Below, in pieces: positions 9,996-20,196 of a stretch of DNA of 40,390 nucleotides. The stretch is from Nitrosomonadales bacterium. Its GTDB lineage: Bacteria; Pseudomonadota; Gammaproteobacteria; Burkholderiales; Nitrosomonadaceae. The translations under genes were made by a program, and so were the position numbers. The stretch lies in assembly GCA_009886095.1 (NCBI GenBank), contig VFJL01000053.1, positions 1-40,390 of the forward strand, in the 5' to 3' direction. The notes under the pieces were generated by a model, which made no database searches, was not told where the DNA came from, and saw only the letters and a list, made by a program, of their open reading frames with translations. How positions within the stretch are numbered: the stretch's first letter is position 1; each line of letters begins with the position of its first letter.

Positions 9996-10982
9996 ATGTT
10001 AAGTTTCTTCAAGCCTAAAAATAACCCGGCCCCTGCCGAGGCCATGTCTGCCAACTGGGCGGCCAAGGTCAGGCAGGGCCTCTCGCGCACGCGGGAGAAC
10101 ATGGGCAAGCAGCTATCGGGTCTGTTCAGCGGCGGCAAAATAGACGCGGCGCTCTACGAGGAACTGGAAACCATACTGCTCACTGCCGATACCGGGGTGA
10201 ATGCGACTACCTGGCTGCTGGATGATCTGCGCCAGCAAGTCAAACGCAATGGCCTGACTGATGCGGCGCAACTGAAAGGCGCATTGCAAGAAGCCTTGAT
10301 TGACTTGCTTGCGCCACTGGCGCAGCCGCTTGATACCGATACCAACAAGCCTTTCATCATCATGCTGACGGGTGTGAATGGTGCGGGCAAAACCACTTCC
10401 ATCGGCAAGCTCGCTAAACATTTTCAGTCTCAGGGAAAATCAGTGCTGCTTGCTGCCGGTGATACTTTCCGTGCCGCCGCACGCGAGCAGCTGATGGCCT
10501 GGGGCGAGCGCAACAATGTTGCTGTCATCGCCCAGGACAGCAGCGGCCAGCAAAAAGGCGATCCGGCGGCGGTGATATTTGACGCAATCAATGCCGCCAA
10601 AGCGCGCGGCATAGACATCGTGCTGGCAGACACCGCCGGGCGCCTCGCCACACAGTTGCACCTGATGGAGGAAATAAAAAAGGTCAAGCGCGTTATCGCC
10701 AAAGCCGAGCCAGGGGCGCCGCATGAAGTGCTGCTGGTGCTGGATGCCAACACCGGTCAGAATGCGGTTAATCAAGTGCAAGCCTTCGATGATGCGCTCG
10801 GCGTCACCGGCCTGATACTCACCAAGCTTGATGGTACCGCCAAGGGTGGTGTAATCGCCGCTATCGCCAGGCAACGTCAGCAAAACCAGCCATTGCCGAT
10901 TCGTTTTCTCGGTGTGGGCGAAGGCGTGGATGATCTGCGGCCGTTTGATGCGCGCGAATTTGTCGAGGCGTTGTTTGATTGA
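9996..10982 (+). CDS. ftsY: Signal recognition particle receptor FtsY
   Basis: 328 residues. GTPase that docks the SRP-ribosome complex at the inner membrane for co-translational insertion. G motifs are GVNGAGKTTSIGKLAKHF (G1), DTFRAAAREQL, VLADTAGRLATQ (G3), TKLDGTAKGG (G4) and the closing GVGEGVDDLRPFDAREFVEALF. The N domain (about residues 20-110) is complete. The long acidic A domain of E. coli FtsY is almost absent, leaving a short N-terminal tail (MLSFFKPKNNPAPAEA), as in many betaproteobacteria. Start ATG at 9996; the ribosome site is weak. Confidence 0.97.
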   Translation: MLSFFKPKNNPAPAEAMSANWAAKVRQGLSRTRENMGKQLSGLFSGGKIDAALYEELETILLTADTGVNATTWLLDDLRQQVKRNGLTDAAQLKGALQEALIDLLAPLAQPLDTDTNKPFIIMLTGVNGAGKTTSIGKLAKHFQSQGKSVLLAAGDTFRAAAREQLMAWGERNNVAVIAQDSSGQQKGDPAAVIFDAINAAKARGIDIVLADTAGRLATQLHLMEEIKKVKRVIAKAEPGAPHEVLLVLDANTGQNAVNQVQAFDDALGVTGLILTKLDGTAKGGVIAAIARQRQQNQPLPIRFLGVGEGVDDLRPFDAREFVEALFD

Positions 10983-11105
10983 GTGGCGGGCGCTCACTCG
11001 GTAGCTTGCGCCACGGAAAGAGTACACCCATCAGTTGGACAGCAAGCAGTGAGGGACGGGCATAGGGGATAAATTCAGATTTTGAGTTTTCTGCCTCTGC
11101 TCCCC
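10983..11105. other. ftsY/fur convergent intergenic region
   Basis: 123 bp between two converging stops. A GTGGCG...CGCCAC stem (about 10984-11013) could act as a transcription-termination hairpin but has no T-run after it. Nothing else is recognised. Confidence 0.3.
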
Positions 11106-11534
11106 TTACATTTTTCGATACGGGCAAGCTGTTTTGATACAATCTGCATAGAGCGACAATGAGTGCTCATGGATGGTGAAGCCGCGCTCTCTGGCGATTC
11201 TGGTCTGGCGTTTTTCGATTTCTGCATCATAGAATTCTTCTACCCGGCCACATTGCAGACATACCAGATGATCGTGGTGGTCGACGCTACTGAGTTCAAA
11301 TACCGCCTTGCCGCTTTCAAAATGGTGGCGTTCCAGCAACCCTGCCTGTTCAAACTGGGTCAGCACCCGATAGACCGTAGCAAGGCCGATATCTTCACCT
11401 TCATTAATCAGTGTTTTGTAAACATCTTCCGCCGACAGATGCCGCACCGTGCTACTCTCGAACAGGCCAAGTATTCTCAGTCGCGGTAGCGTGGCCTTGA
11501 GGCCCATGGTTTTGAGGTCGTTTGGTTTGTTCAT
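11106..11534 (-). CDS. fur: Ferric uptake regulator Fur
   Basis: 142 residues, typical Fur. Iron-responsive repressor of iron acquisition genes. The winged-helix DNA-binding domain spans about 1-85, with [35 protein letters not shown] as its recognition part. The dimerisation/metal domain follows, with [29 protein letters not shown] (His cluster and CxxC) and a late Cys pair (DCIKTAC). It is divergent from bamE, the arrangement seen in most beta- and gammaproteobacteria. A good sigma-70 promoter is visible upstream (11568-11596, minus strand). A self-bound Fur box is not obvious. Confidence 0.97.
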   Translation of the reverse strand: MNKPNDLKTMGLKATLPRLRILGLFESSTVRHLSAEDVYKTLINEGEDIGLATVYRVLTQFEQAGLLERHHFESGKAVFELSSVDHHDHLVCLQCGRVEEFYDAEIEKRQTRIARERGFTIHEHSLSLYADCIKTACPYRKM

Positions 11535-11567
11535 GGTTGTGTCCGTCGAGTTTAAATTATTTGTTGT

Positions 11568-11596
11568 ATCATATAGCGCTGGGTTTGTTTTGAAAA
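11568..11596 (-). promoter_or_regulatory. Predicted sigma-70 promoter of fur
   Basis: On the minus strand: TTTTCA (-35), exactly 17 bp, TATGAT (-10), located 34 bp before the fur ATG. Matches the consensus at 4/6 and 5/6. It lies in the 76-bp divergent region shared with bamE. Confidence 0.6.
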
Positions 11597-11610
11597 CACA
11601 TACTGCCGCA

Positions 11611-12543
11611 ATGCGCGCAAAAATATTAACGTTGCATGTGTTGCTACTGCTTGCCGGATGCTCGTCTATCCCATCGCTGCTCTATAAAATCGATATCCAG
11701 CAAGGCAATGTTATCACCCATGAAATGATGGAAAAGCTAAAGTCCGGCATGACCAGGGCGCAGGTGCGTTTTGTGCTTGGCTCGCCGATGATCAGCGATG
11801 CTTTTCACGGCAATCGCTGGGATTATGTTTACCGTCTCGAGCAGGAAGGCAGGCTGATCGAGCAGCACCGGATTACGGTATTCTTTGAGGATGACAGGAT
11901 GACGCACACCGAGGGCCAGCTTCGGCCTTCGCTTGCTGTGGTTCCGCCCAAAGCGGTGGTGATTGCCGCCGCGCCTGTTGTCGAGCAAAAGCGTGCGCTA
12001 GCAGCTGCGCCGCAACCAGCTGCGCTGCAACCGGTGACGCCTGGTTCTGGGCAGATTCCACCTCAACCTGAAGTTGCGGGCGCTAAAAAAGTGGAACCGG
12101 TTGTCGAGAAAAAGTACGACACGGCAGCTTTGCCGCAACCGGTGGTACCCAGCGCTACGCAGCCAGCTGCCTCGTCCGGCGTTGTAGACAGTTTAAAACT
12201 AGCAATGACAGCTACTCTCTCAGGTGTTACGCAGGTATTGGCCTCGTCCGGCGTTGCGGGCAGTGAAAAAATGGAACCGGTGATCGAGGAAGGGTACGAT
12301 GCGGCAGCTTCGCCACAATCGGCGGCGCTTGGTTCTGCGCAGCCCTCGTCCGGCGCTGTAGACAGTTTAAAATTAACAATGATACCTATTCTCTTAAGTC
12401 CTACGCTTCAATCTTTTTCGTCTGGCGGCGCCGACTCTGCGGAAGCGGATCAGCCAAAAGGGGAAAGAGACCTGTTCGGCGAGAGGGGGGTAAGTCAACC
12501 AAAAGAGAAAAAAGGCCTGCTCGACAGAGTGCTGGGTAAATAG
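11611..12543 (+). CDS. bamE: Outer-membrane assembly lipoprotein BamE with long C-terminal extension
   Basis: 310 residues from the ATG at 11611; the frame is open further back into fur, but only this start gives a lipoprotein signal ([17 protein letters not shown], lipobox LAGC, Cys17). The SmpA/OmlA domain is about residues 25-105, with the hallmark [37 protein letters not shown]. BamE is a small subunit of the BAM complex that folds outer-membrane beta-barrels. The usual length is about 110-170 residues; here a ~200-residue Ala/Pro/Ser-rich tail follows and contains an imperfect duplication ([16 protein letters not shown] and [16 protein letters not shown], each followed by SSG-VDSLKL). 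The end is charged ([15 protein letters not shown]). The tail is probably disordered and periplasmic; its function is unknown. Confidence 0.92.
   Translation: MRAKILTLHVLLLLAGCSSIPSLLYKIDIQQGNVITHEMMEKLKSGMTRAQVRFVLGSPMISDAFHGNRWDYVYRLEQEGRLIEQHRITVFFEDDRMTHTEGQLRPSLAVVPPKAVVIAAAPVVEQKRALAAAPQPAALQPVTPGSGQIPPQPEVAGAKKVEPVVEKKYDTAALPQPVVPSATQPAASSGVVDSLKLAMTATLSGVTQVLASSGVAGSEKMEPVIEEGYDAAASPQSAALGSAQPSSGAVDSLKLTMIPILLSPTLQSFSSGGADSAEADQPKGERDLFGERGVSQPKEKKGLLDRVLGK
12092..12394 (+). repeat. Imperfect tandem duplication inside bamE
   Basis: Two ~125-bp segments (12092-12219 and 12271-12394) align along their length: TGGAACCGG, then GAGAAAAAGTACGA versus GAGGAAGGGTACGA, later CTCGTCCGGCG and GTAGACAGTTTAAAA. 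The translated copies share [KE]K-EPV[VI]E--YD-AA-PQ and SSG[VA]VDSLKL. Divergence between copies is moderate, so the event is not recent. Confidence 0.8.
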
Positions 12544-12557
12544 ACTAGATAGACTAG

Positions 12558-13382
<825 letters not shown>

Positions 13383-13469
13383 CGATTCAAGGGTGTCTCT
13401 AAATATGGCGGGGAAGCATATCGCGTCTCCTGGCGGTTCCGGCATAATTTTTGGACAACTGTAGCCGCA

Positions 13470-13498
13470 TTGAAGCCCATGTCTTTTTCGCGTATGAT
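13470..13498 (+). promoter_or_regulatory. Predicted sigma-70 promoter of carA
   Basis: TTGAAG (13470-13475), 17 bp, TATGAT (13493-13498), 77 bp before the carA start, in the 193-bp dapB-carA gap. Matches the consensus at 4/6 and 5/6 with ideal spacing. No PyrR-type or ArgR-type operator is recognised. Confidence 0.6.
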
Positions 13499-13575
13499 TC
13501 CACCAGTCCGGCAAAGCGGGATGGGCGCTAGCTTATCCCGCTTTCCACATCTGGCCAGCACTCAAGGAGCTCCCC

Positions 13576-14718
13576 GTGTTACAACGCCCGCCCGCTGTCC
13601 TCGCTTTCGCTGACGGCACCATTTTTCGCGGCAGCTCTATCGGGGTGGAAGGAGATAGTACGGGTGAGGTGGTGTTTAATACTGCCATGACCGGTTACCA
13701 GGAAATCCTCACCGACCCCTCCTACTGCCGGCAGATCATCACACTTACTTACCCACACATTGGCAACACTGGCGTCAATCAGGATGATGCCGAATCTGGC
13801 AGGGCCAACAAGGTATATGCTGCCGGGCTAGTGATCCGGGATCTACCACGACTCTCCAGCAATTGGCGGCAAACCCAGACTTTACCGGAATACCTCAAGG
13901 AGCAGGGTGTGGTGGCGATTGCGGATATCGACACGCGCAAGCTTACGCGTCTCCTGCGGGAGAAAGGCGCGCAGGCCGGTTGCCTCATGGCAGGCCGTAT
14001 TGATGAAGCGGCAGCGTTGAGACGCGCCAGGGAATTCCCCGGTCTTGCCGGAATGGATCTTGCCGCAGTGGTGAGCTGTGATCAGCCTTACTCATGGAGC
14101 GAAGGTGAATGGGCGCTGGGGCGTAGCTATCCGGTGCAGGAGCACCCTCGATTTCATGTTGCCGCATTCGATTTTGGCATCAAGCGCAATATTCTGCGCA
14201 AACTTGCGCAGCGCGGTTGCAAGGTTACGGTGCTTCCCGCACAGACATCTGCCGACGAGGTTCTCGCCTTGCAGCCCGATGGCGTGTTTCTCTCCAATGG
14301 GCCAGGTGATCCGGAGCCTTGCGATTACGCCATTGCTGCCATCAGAGAGTTGCTCGATAAAGAGATACCAATTTTTGGCATTTGCCTGGGGCATCAACTG
14401 CTGGGACTGGCGAGTGGTGCCAGAACCATCAAGATGAAATTCGGCCATCATGGCGCCAACCATCCGGTACAGGATCTGGACACTGGGCGAGTGATGATTT
14501 CCAGTCAGAATCACAGCTTCGCAGTAGATATCAACACACTACCGAAGAATGTGCGCGTTACGCATGTATCGTTGTTTGATAACAGTCTGCAAGGGTTCGA
14601 GTTGACCGACCGGCAGGCGTTCTGTTTTCAGGGACATCCCGAAGCAAGTCCGGGACCGCATGACATGGACTATCTGTTCGATCGATTTATCCATATGATG
14701 GAGAATCATAAGAACTAG
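13576..14718 (+). CDS. carA: Carbamoyl-phosphate synthase small (glutaminase) subunit
   Basis: 380 residues. Hydrolyses glutamine and channels ammonia to CarB for carbamoyl phosphate, used in pyrimidine and arginine synthesis. The N-terminal CPSase domain is recognised by [15 protein letters not shown] and [19 protein letters not shown]. The class I glutamine amidotransferase domain has nucleophile C270 in [13 protein letters not shown] and the His/Glu of [11 protein letters not shown]. The start is GTG with AAGGAG eight bases before. It is followed by carB after 82 bp. Confidence 0.98.
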   Translation: MLQRPPAVLAFADGTIFRGSSIGVEGDSTGEVVFNTAMTGYQEILTDPSYCRQIITLTYPHIGNTGVNQDDAESGRANKVYAAGLVIRDLPRLSSNWRQTQTLPEYLKEQGVVAIADIDTRKLTRLLREKGAQAGCLMAGRIDEAAALRRAREFPGLAGMDLAAVVSCDQPYSWSEGEWALGRSYPVQEHPRFHVAAFDFGIKRNILRKLAQRGCKVTVLPAQTSADEVLALQPDGVFLSNGPGDPEPCDYAIAAIRELLDKEIPIFGICLGHQLLGLASGARTIKMKFGHHGANHPVQDLDTGRVMISSQNHSFAVDINTLPKNVRVTHVSLFDNSLQGFELTDRQAFCFQGHPEASPGPHDMDYLFDRFIHMMENHKN

Positions 14719-14800
14719 CTTTGACTGCAGGGAAGAGGCGAGTGCAGAGAAAGTTTAAAAATCCTCCTGGTTTCTTCGGAGTCAGCGCAGTTAGAAAAAT

Positions 14801-17800
14801 ATGCCTAAACGTACCGACATAAAATCCGTTCTGATCATTGGCGCAGGGCCCATCATCATTGGGCAGGCGTGCGAATTCGATTATTCCGGCGCGCAGGCCT
14901 GCAAGGCGTTGCGCGAGGAGGGCTATCGCGTCATTCTGGTGAATTCCAATCCTGCTACCATCATGACCGATCCGGAAATGGCTGACGCCACTTATATCGA
15001 GCCGATTACCTGGCCGATGTTAGAGAAAATCATTGCAATCGAACGCCCCGATGCGCTGTTGCCAACCATGGGCGGACAGACGGCACTGAACTGCGCTCTT
15101 GACCTGGCCAAGCATGGTGTGCTGAAGAAATACGGTGTGGAATTGATCGGCGCCTCACGTGAGGCCATAGACAAAGCCGAAGACCGTGAAAAATTCAAAC
15201 AGGCCATGACCAGAATCGGGCTGGCTTCGGCGCGCTCCGCCATCGCTCATAGCCTTGAGGAGGCACTGCAGGTGCAGGCGATGGTAGGTTATCCCGCCAT
15301 CATTCGTCCGTCATTCACCATGGGTGGCAGCGGCGGCGGCATCGCCTATAATCGCAGGGAATTCCTTGATATCTGCGAGCGTGGATTAGAAGCTTCGCCC
15401 ACCAAGGAACTGCTGATCGAAGAATCTGTAATCGGCTGGAAAGAATTCGAGATGGAGGTGGTGCGTGATAAGCAGGACAACTGCATCATCATCTGTACTA
15501 TCGAGAATCTTGATCCGATGGGTGTGCATACCGGCGATTCCATCACCGTTGCTCCGGCGCAAACACTGACCGATAAGGAATACCAGATCATGCGCAATGC
15601 ATCGATCGCGGTGTTACGTGAGATCGGGGTGGAAACAGGCGGTTCCAATGTGCAGTTTGCCATCAATCCACAAGACGGCCGCATGCTGGTGATCGAAATG
15701 AATCCTCGGGTATCGCGTTCCTCCGCCCTGGCGTCGAAAGCAACCGGTTTTCCCATTGCCAGGGTTGCGACCAAGCTCGCAGTGGGCTATACGCTGGATG
15801 AACTCAGGAATGACATTACCGGTGGCATGACGCCGGCTTCATTTGAGCCGACCATAGATTATGTTGTTACCAAGGTGCCGCGTTTTGCTTTCGAGAAATT
15901 CCCCCAGGCTGATGATCGTCTTACCACCCAGATGAAATCAGTAGGTGAAGTCATGGCCATCGGGCGCACTTTCCAGGAATCGCTGCAGAAAGCCCTGCGT
16001 GGACTGGAAACCGGTGTCGATGGTCTGGATGAAAAAACTACCGATATTGACACCATTGAAATCGAACTGGGCGACCCTGGTCCGGAGCGCATCTGGTATG
16101 TGGCGGATGCATTTCGCTGCGGTATGGCATTCGATGCAATTCATAATCTCACACATATTGACCCCTGGTTTCTGTCGCAGATTGAAGACCTGGTGAAACA
16201 GGAACAGGCGCTCACTGGCAAGACTCTGGGCATGCTTGATCTGGACGCGCTGCGCAAACTGAAGCGCAGCGGTTTTTCCGATCTGCGGTTGGCGAAACTG
16301 CTAAACACAAAGCAGACTGCGGTGCGTGCCAAGCGTCATCAACTCAACTTGCGTCCGGTATACAAGCGCGTGGATACCTGTGCTGCCGAGTTTGCTACCG
16401 GCACTGCTTACATGTATTCCACTTACGAAGAAGAGTGCGAGGCGCTGCCTACCGATAGAAAAAAAATTATGGTGTTGGGCGGTGGACCCAATCGTATCGG
16501 CCAAGGCATCGAATTTGATTACTGCTGTGTCCATGCCGCACTGGCTTTGCGTAAGGATGGTTTCGAGACCATCATGGTTAACTGTAATCCGGAAACAGTG
16601 TCGACCGACTACGATACTTCCGACCGGCTGTATTTTGAGCCGCTGACGCTGGAGGATGTACTCGAAATCGTCGCAGTGGAAAAGCCTTTCGGTGTGATTG
16701 TGCAGTATGGCGGACAGACACCATTGAAGCTGGCGCGCGATCTTGCTGACAATGGAGTGCCCATTATCGGTACCAGTCCAGACATGATCGATTGCGCTGA
16801 AGATCGCGAGCGTTTTCAGAAAATGTTGCAGCAGCTTGGATTAAGACAGCCACCCAACCGCACGGCGCGTAATTCTGAAGCTGCTTTCGCTGCTGCCAAT
16901 GAAATCGGTTACCCGCTGGTAGTGCGTCCCAGCTATGTACTGGGTGGGCGTGCCATGGAAATCGTCCATGAGCAACGCGACCTGGAACGCTATATGCGCG
17001 AGGCCGTAAAAGTATCAAATGACTCGCCGGTGCTGCTGGATCGTTTTCTAAATGATGCCATTGAAGTAGATGTGGATGCGATCTGCGATGGCGAGACGGT
17101 GCTGATCGGCGGCATCATGGAGCATATTGAGCAGGCCGGCGTTCACTCAGGGGATTCAGCTTGTTCGCTACCGCCTTTCAGTCTGTCACCCACTATGCAG
17201 GATGAGTTGCGGCGGCAAACTGAAATGATGGCGCGTGCGCTCAAAGTGGTGGGACTGATGAACGTGCAGTTCGCTATTCAGGGCGACACCGTGTATGTGC
17301 TGGAGGTGAACCCCAGAGCATCGCGTACTGTACCTTTCGTATCCAAAGCTACCGGGCTACAGTTGGCAAAAATTTCCGCGCGCTGCATGGCTGGCGTGAC
17401 GCTCGCCCACCAAGGCGTAATCAGAGAAGTGATTCCCCCTTATTACTCGGTAAAGGAGGCCGTGTTTCCTTTCATAAAATTTCCTGGCGTGGACACCATA
17501 CTCGGCCCCGAAATGAAATCAACCGGCGAAGTAATGGGCGTAGGGAAAAATTTTGCTGAAGCATTCGTCAAATCACAACTGGCTGCAGGAGTGAAGTTAC
17601 CCGCTACAGGCAAGGTATTCATCAGCGTACGCCAGTCGGACAAGCCGCGTGTGGTGGAAATCGCCAGCAATCTTGCGAAATTGGGATTCGCCCTTTATGC
17701 TACTCGCGGTACCGCGACAGTGCTGACCGGAGCAGGGCTGGCGGTAACCCCGGTAAACAAGGTAACAGAAGGGCGTCCGCACATTGTGGACATGATCAAG

Positions 17801-18019
17801 AATGGCGAGATGAATCTCATCATAAATACCGTGGAAGACAAGCGTAGCGCGATCCAGGACTCATACTCGATTCGCAACGCTGTGCTGCAGGCACGGGTAA
17901 CGTACTACACCACGCTGGCGGGTGCGCGTGCTGCCTGTATCGGCATGGCGAGCATGCAGGAATTACAGGCTTATAGCTTGCAAGGGTTGCATGCACAACT
18001 GGACGCAGCCCGGGTATAA
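14801..18019 (+). CDS. carB: Carbamoyl-phosphate synthase large subunit
   Basis: 1072 residues, full length. Two homologous ATP-grasp halves: the first phosphorylates bicarbonate ([17 protein letters not shown] at the start, [11 protein letters not shown] in the loop), the second phosphorylates carbamate ([28 protein letters not shown]). Between them lies the oligomerisation domain. The C-terminal ~140 residues form the MGS-like allosteric domain ([19 protein letters not shown] through [25 protein letters not shown]) where UMP or ornithine would bind. No frameshift or missing catalytic motif is seen. The ribosome site before the ATG is poor, suggesting coupling to carA or another start signal. 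Confidence 0.98.
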   Translation: MPKRTDIKSVLIIGAGPIIIGQACEFDYSGAQACKALREEGYRVILVNSNPATIMTDPEMADATYIEPITWPMLEKIIAIERPDALLPTMGGQTALNCALDLAKHGVLKKYGVELIGASREAIDKAEDREKFKQAMTRIGLASARSAIAHSLEEALQVQAMVGYPAIIRPSFTMGGSGGGIAYNRREFLDICERGLEASPTKELLIEESVIGWKEFEMEVVRDKQDNCIIICTIENLDPMGVHTGDSITVAPAQTLTDKEYQIMRNASIAVLREIGVETGGSNVQFAINPQDGRMLVIEMNPRVSRSSALASKATGFPIARVATKLAVGYTLDELRNDITGGMTPASFEPTIDYVVTKVPRFAFEKFPQADDRLTTQMKSVGEVMAIGRTFQESLQKALRGLETGVDGLDEKTTDIDTIEIELGDPGPERIWYVADAFRCGMAFDAIHNLTHIDPWFLSQIEDLVKQEQALTGKTLGMLDLDALRKLKRSGFSDLRLAKLLNTKQTAVRAKRHQLNLRPVYKRVDTCAAEFATGTAYMYSTYEEECEALPTDRKKIMVLGGGPNRIGQGIEFDYCCVHAALALRKDGFETIMVNCNPETVSTDYDTSDRLYFEPLTLEDVLEIVAVEKPFGVIVQYGGQTPLKLARDLADNGVPIIGTSPDMIDCAEDRERFQKMLQQLGLRQPPNRTARNSEAAFAAANEIGYPLVVRPSYVLGGRAMEIVHEQRDLERYMREAVKVSNDSPVLLDRFLNDAIEVDVDAICDGETVLIGGIMEHIEQAGVHSGDSACSLPPFSLSPTMQDELRRQTEMMARALKVVGLMNVQFAIQGDTVYVLEVNPRASRTVPFVSKATGLQLAKISARCMAGVTLAHQGVIREVIPPYYSVKEAVFPFIKFPGVDTILGPEMKSTGEVMGVGKNFAEAFVKSQLAAGVKLPATGKVFISVRQSDKPRVVEIASNLAKLGFALYATRGTATVLTGAGLAVTPVNKVTEGRPHIVDMIKNGEMNLIINTVEDKRSAIQDSYSIRNAVLQARVTYYTTLAGARAACIGMASMQELQAYSLQGLHAQLDAARV

Positions 18020-18169
18020 GTGTAGTGAAGAGCGTTTATCGTTTGGTGCAACGCTGTAAGACTGGACACTTCCCGGCCTTAGGAGTGGCTTTTGATCCTG
18101 CCGAAGCAAGTTTTTTGTTGTCTCCTTGCCGATAATCGCGAGACGAAATTGAATATGAGAGGGTAGACC
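18020..18169. other. carB-greA intergenic region
   Basis: 150 bp. Apart from a GAGAGGG ribosome site before greA, I recognise no promoter, terminator or RNA gene in it. Confidence 0.3.
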
Positions 18170-18646
18170 ATGGGTACAATTCCATTGACAGTGATTGGCG
18201 CAGAAAAGTTGCGTGCCGAATTGCATGAAATGAAGACGGTGCAGCGTCATGCTGTGATCGCTGCCATCGCAGAAGCTCGCTCTCACGGCGACCTTTCCGA
18301 GAACGCCGAATACGATGCCGCCAAGGAGCGGCAGAGTTTTGTCGAGGGACGAATTGCCGAACTGGAAAGCAAACTTTCTAATGCTCAGGTTATCAATCCG
18401 GCGATGCTCGATGCTGATGGCGCTTGTGTGTTTGGTGCCACCATCGATCTGGAAGATATGGCCAGCGGTACAGTGGTGACTTACCAGATTGTGGGTGACG
18501 ACGAAGCCGACATCAAACAGGGAAAGATATCCATCAGCTCCCCGATCTCCCGTGCCCTGATCGGCAAGTATCCCGGTGACGTGGCGGAAGTGTTTGCCCC
18601 GAGTGGGGTGCGGGAGTACGAGATTCTTGATGTGAAATATATTTAA
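18170..18646 (+). CDS. greA: Transcription elongation factor GreA
   Basis: 158 residues. Enters the RNA polymerase secondary channel and stimulates cleavage of backtracked transcripts. The N-terminal coiled coil carries the acidic tip motif ARSHGDLSENAEYDAAKERQ (about 38-57). The C-terminal FKBP-like domain includes ATIDLEDMASGTVVTYQIVGDDEAD and SPISRALIGKYPGDVAEV. GreA follows carB in many betaproteobacteria. A family-B repeat begins immediately after the TAA. Confidence 0.97.
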   Translation: MGTIPLTVIGAEKLRAELHEMKTVQRHAVIAAIAEARSHGDLSENAEYDAAKERQSFVEGRIAELESKLSNAQVINPAMLDADGACVFGATIDLEDMASGTVVTYQIVGDDEADIKQGKISISSPISRALIGKYPGDVAEVFAPSGVREYEILDVKYI

Positions 18647-18813
18647 CCCAGGTAATCTATTGGGACGTGAGATGATGGTGAAGCAGGTTGCGAGACAGTT
18701 TTATCGGTTGGGAGAAGTTTATAGCCTGGTCTATGGACACTGAGCAGGCGGAGAAAGTGACTACAAGCTGACCGCCAGCACTTGTGTGGCCTCAGAGATT
18801 TGTCCAGTGAATT
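18647..18813 (+). repeat. Interspersed repeat family B, copy 1
   Basis: Starts at the base after the greA stop and runs in the gene's orientation. It aligns with 29676-29844 over its whole length; shared blocks include GAGATGATGGT, CAGGTTGCGAGACAGTTTT, TGGTCTATGG, AAGCTGACCG and CTCAGAGA. It contains a hairpin GTTTATAG/CTATGGAC around CCTGGT and a short GCTG/CAGC stem. It encodes no convincing protein. Confidence 0.85.
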
Positions 18814-18884
18814 ATCTGAATTTAAGCCGTTGCTGAGATCCGTATTTCGTCACAATACTGCAGTGCCCATAAAATATGTTTCCT
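18814..18884. other. Spacer between repeat B copy 1 and repeat A copy 2
   Basis: Part of the 391-bp gene-free stretch between the converging greA and yhbY. The flanks are repeats B and A; in these 71 bp I see no recognisable element. Confidence 0.3.
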
Positions 18885-19019
18885 TATTTCAGTTTCATTT
18901 CATTGGTGACACTTCATTGATATCTTTACTCGCACCTTGCCGTACTATGCGTGGGGGACGTACTGTTTGCGGCGTTCGTTCGTCATTGCCCGGTTTCACT
19001 TTCGAACTGGAATTGGAAT
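18885..19019 (-). repeat. Interspersed repeat family A, copy 2 (central hairpin deleted)
   Basis: Minus-strand orientation, beginning 18 bp after the yhbY stop, on yhbY's strand. The ends ATTCCAATTCCAGTTCG and ATGAAACTGAAATA form the terminal inverted repeat. Shared blocks are CGAAAGTGAAAC, ATGACGAACGAACG, ATAGTACGGCAAGGTGCGAG and GAAGTGTCAC. Compared with full copies it lacks about 20 bp, precisely the central AAAGG...CCTTT hairpin. Confidence 0.85.
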
Positions 19020-19037
19020 GACACCTGGAGTAATGCA

Positions 19038-19388
19038 TCAAGCCTGAAAACTGCGTTTGACACGGCGTGGTTCACGTTTTTTGCGGAATTTGGCGGTGGC
19101 GGGCTTTGCTATTTCCTCCGGTTTGGGACGGTAAATTACCAGTATCTTGCCGATGTGTTGTACCGGGGCAGCTTCAAGACGCTGGCAGATTTCTTCAAGC
19201 AGCAGTTCTCTTGTTTTTCGTTCGTTGCTGAATACCTTGATTTTAATTAGCTCGTGACTTTTGAGTCCCCGATCCAGTTCAAGAATAACGTTTTCCGACA
19301 AGCCCGCCTCACCTATCATGACAACCGGGCTGAGGGTATGGGCAAGCGCCCTTAAGGTGTGACGATGAGTAGGTGTAAGAACTAACAT
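19038..19388 (-). CDS. yhbY: YhbY-family ribosome-associated RNA-binding protein (CRM domain)
   Basis: 116 residues. A CRM-domain protein that binds pre-50S ribosomal particles in relatives. The motif set [49 protein letters not shown], then [13 protein letters not shown], is diagnostic; the GxxG loop typical of the family appears here as IGEAG. The C-terminal tail is basic ([16 protein letters not shown]). It is divergent from rlmE with only 30 bp between, the conserved arrangement with rlmE-ftsH. Confidence 0.95.
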   Translation of the reverse strand: MLVLTPTHRHTLRALAHTLSPVVMIGEAGLSENVILELDRGLKSHELIKIKVFSNERKTRELLLEEICQRLEAAPVQHIGKILVIYRPKPEEIAKPATAKFRKKREPRRVKRSFQA

Positions 19389-19418
19389 GCAATTTTCCAG
19401 AATTTTTCATTTTACGCG

Positions 19419-20063
19419 ATGAAACGCGCTAAAACCAGCAAAGCCTGGATGAAAGAGCATGTGAATGATTTTTTCGTCAAGCAAGCGAAAAAAGAAGGTT
19501 ATCGCTCACGTGCCGCCTATAAGTTGATGGAAATCGCTGAGCGTGACCATTTGCTCAGACTCGGCATGACCGTGGTGGACTTGGGTGCGGCGCCGGGTGG
19601 TTGGTCACAGGTAGCGGCGGACAAAGTGGGCGGGAAGGGCAGGGTAATCGCTCTCGATCTGCTGGAAATGGCAGCTTTGCCGGGCGTTATTTTTATCCGG
19701 GGAGACTTCAGGGAGACGGCGGTACTGGCCGAACTGGAAAATTGTCTGGGCAACTGTCCGGTCGATCTTGTAATCTCGGATATGTCCCCCAATATAAGCG
19801 GTATAAGCATGAGCGACCAGGCGCGCAGTATGTACCTGGCCGAACTGGCACTGGAATTCTGTGCCGGGCGATTGAACTCTGGCGGCAATTTTCTCGTCAA
19901 AGTGTTTCAAGGTTCCGGTTCCGAGCAATTTTTGCGTACTATGCGGGCCACGTTCAAGCAAGTATTAACGCGTAAACCGGAAGCTTCTCGTGGACGGAGC
20001 AACGAAATATATTTACTGGGGCTAGGGAAGCAGGAAAGAGTTCTGCCACCTTTAGGCGAATAG
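19419..20063 (+). CDS. rlmE: 23S rRNA (uridine(2552)-2'-O)-methyltransferase RlmE
   Basis: 214 residues (FtsJ/RrmJ). Methylates U2552 in the 23S A-loop late in 50S assembly, using SAM. The substrate-recognition start is [29 protein letters not shown] and the SAM motif [15 protein letters not shown]. The K-D-K-E catalytic tetrad is consistent with K38 region, D in [12 protein letters not shown] in NFLVKVFQG, and E in SNEIYLLG. It precedes ftsH by 133 bp, the classic heat-shock pair; a sigma-32 promoter was not clear. Confidence 0.97.
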   Translation: MKRAKTSKAWMKEHVNDFFVKQAKKEGYRSRAAYKLMEIAERDHLLRLGMTVVDLGAAPGGWSQVAADKVGGKGRVIALDLLEMAALPGVIFIRGDFRETAVLAELENCLGNCPVDLVISDMSPNISGISMSDQARSMYLAELALEFCAGRLNSGGNFLVKVFQGSGSEQFLRTMRATFKQVLTRKPEASRGRSNEIYLLGLGKQERVLPPLGE

Positions 20064-20196
20064 TGTGTGCAAAGTGGGCCATATGTTGAACAAAACAAGA
20101 CTAGCCTCGGGCATAGTCCACTCTGTTATAAATCCAGGAATGGGTTTAGAATGCTAATTAATCTAGGATCTTGACGGCGCAAGCCAAGGAGCTATC

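Noticed and set aside
20064-20196. Heat-shock sigma-32 promoter before ftsH
   Set aside because: TGTTGAAC and CTCGGGCAT are only rough matches to the sigma-32 boxes; not good enough to call.
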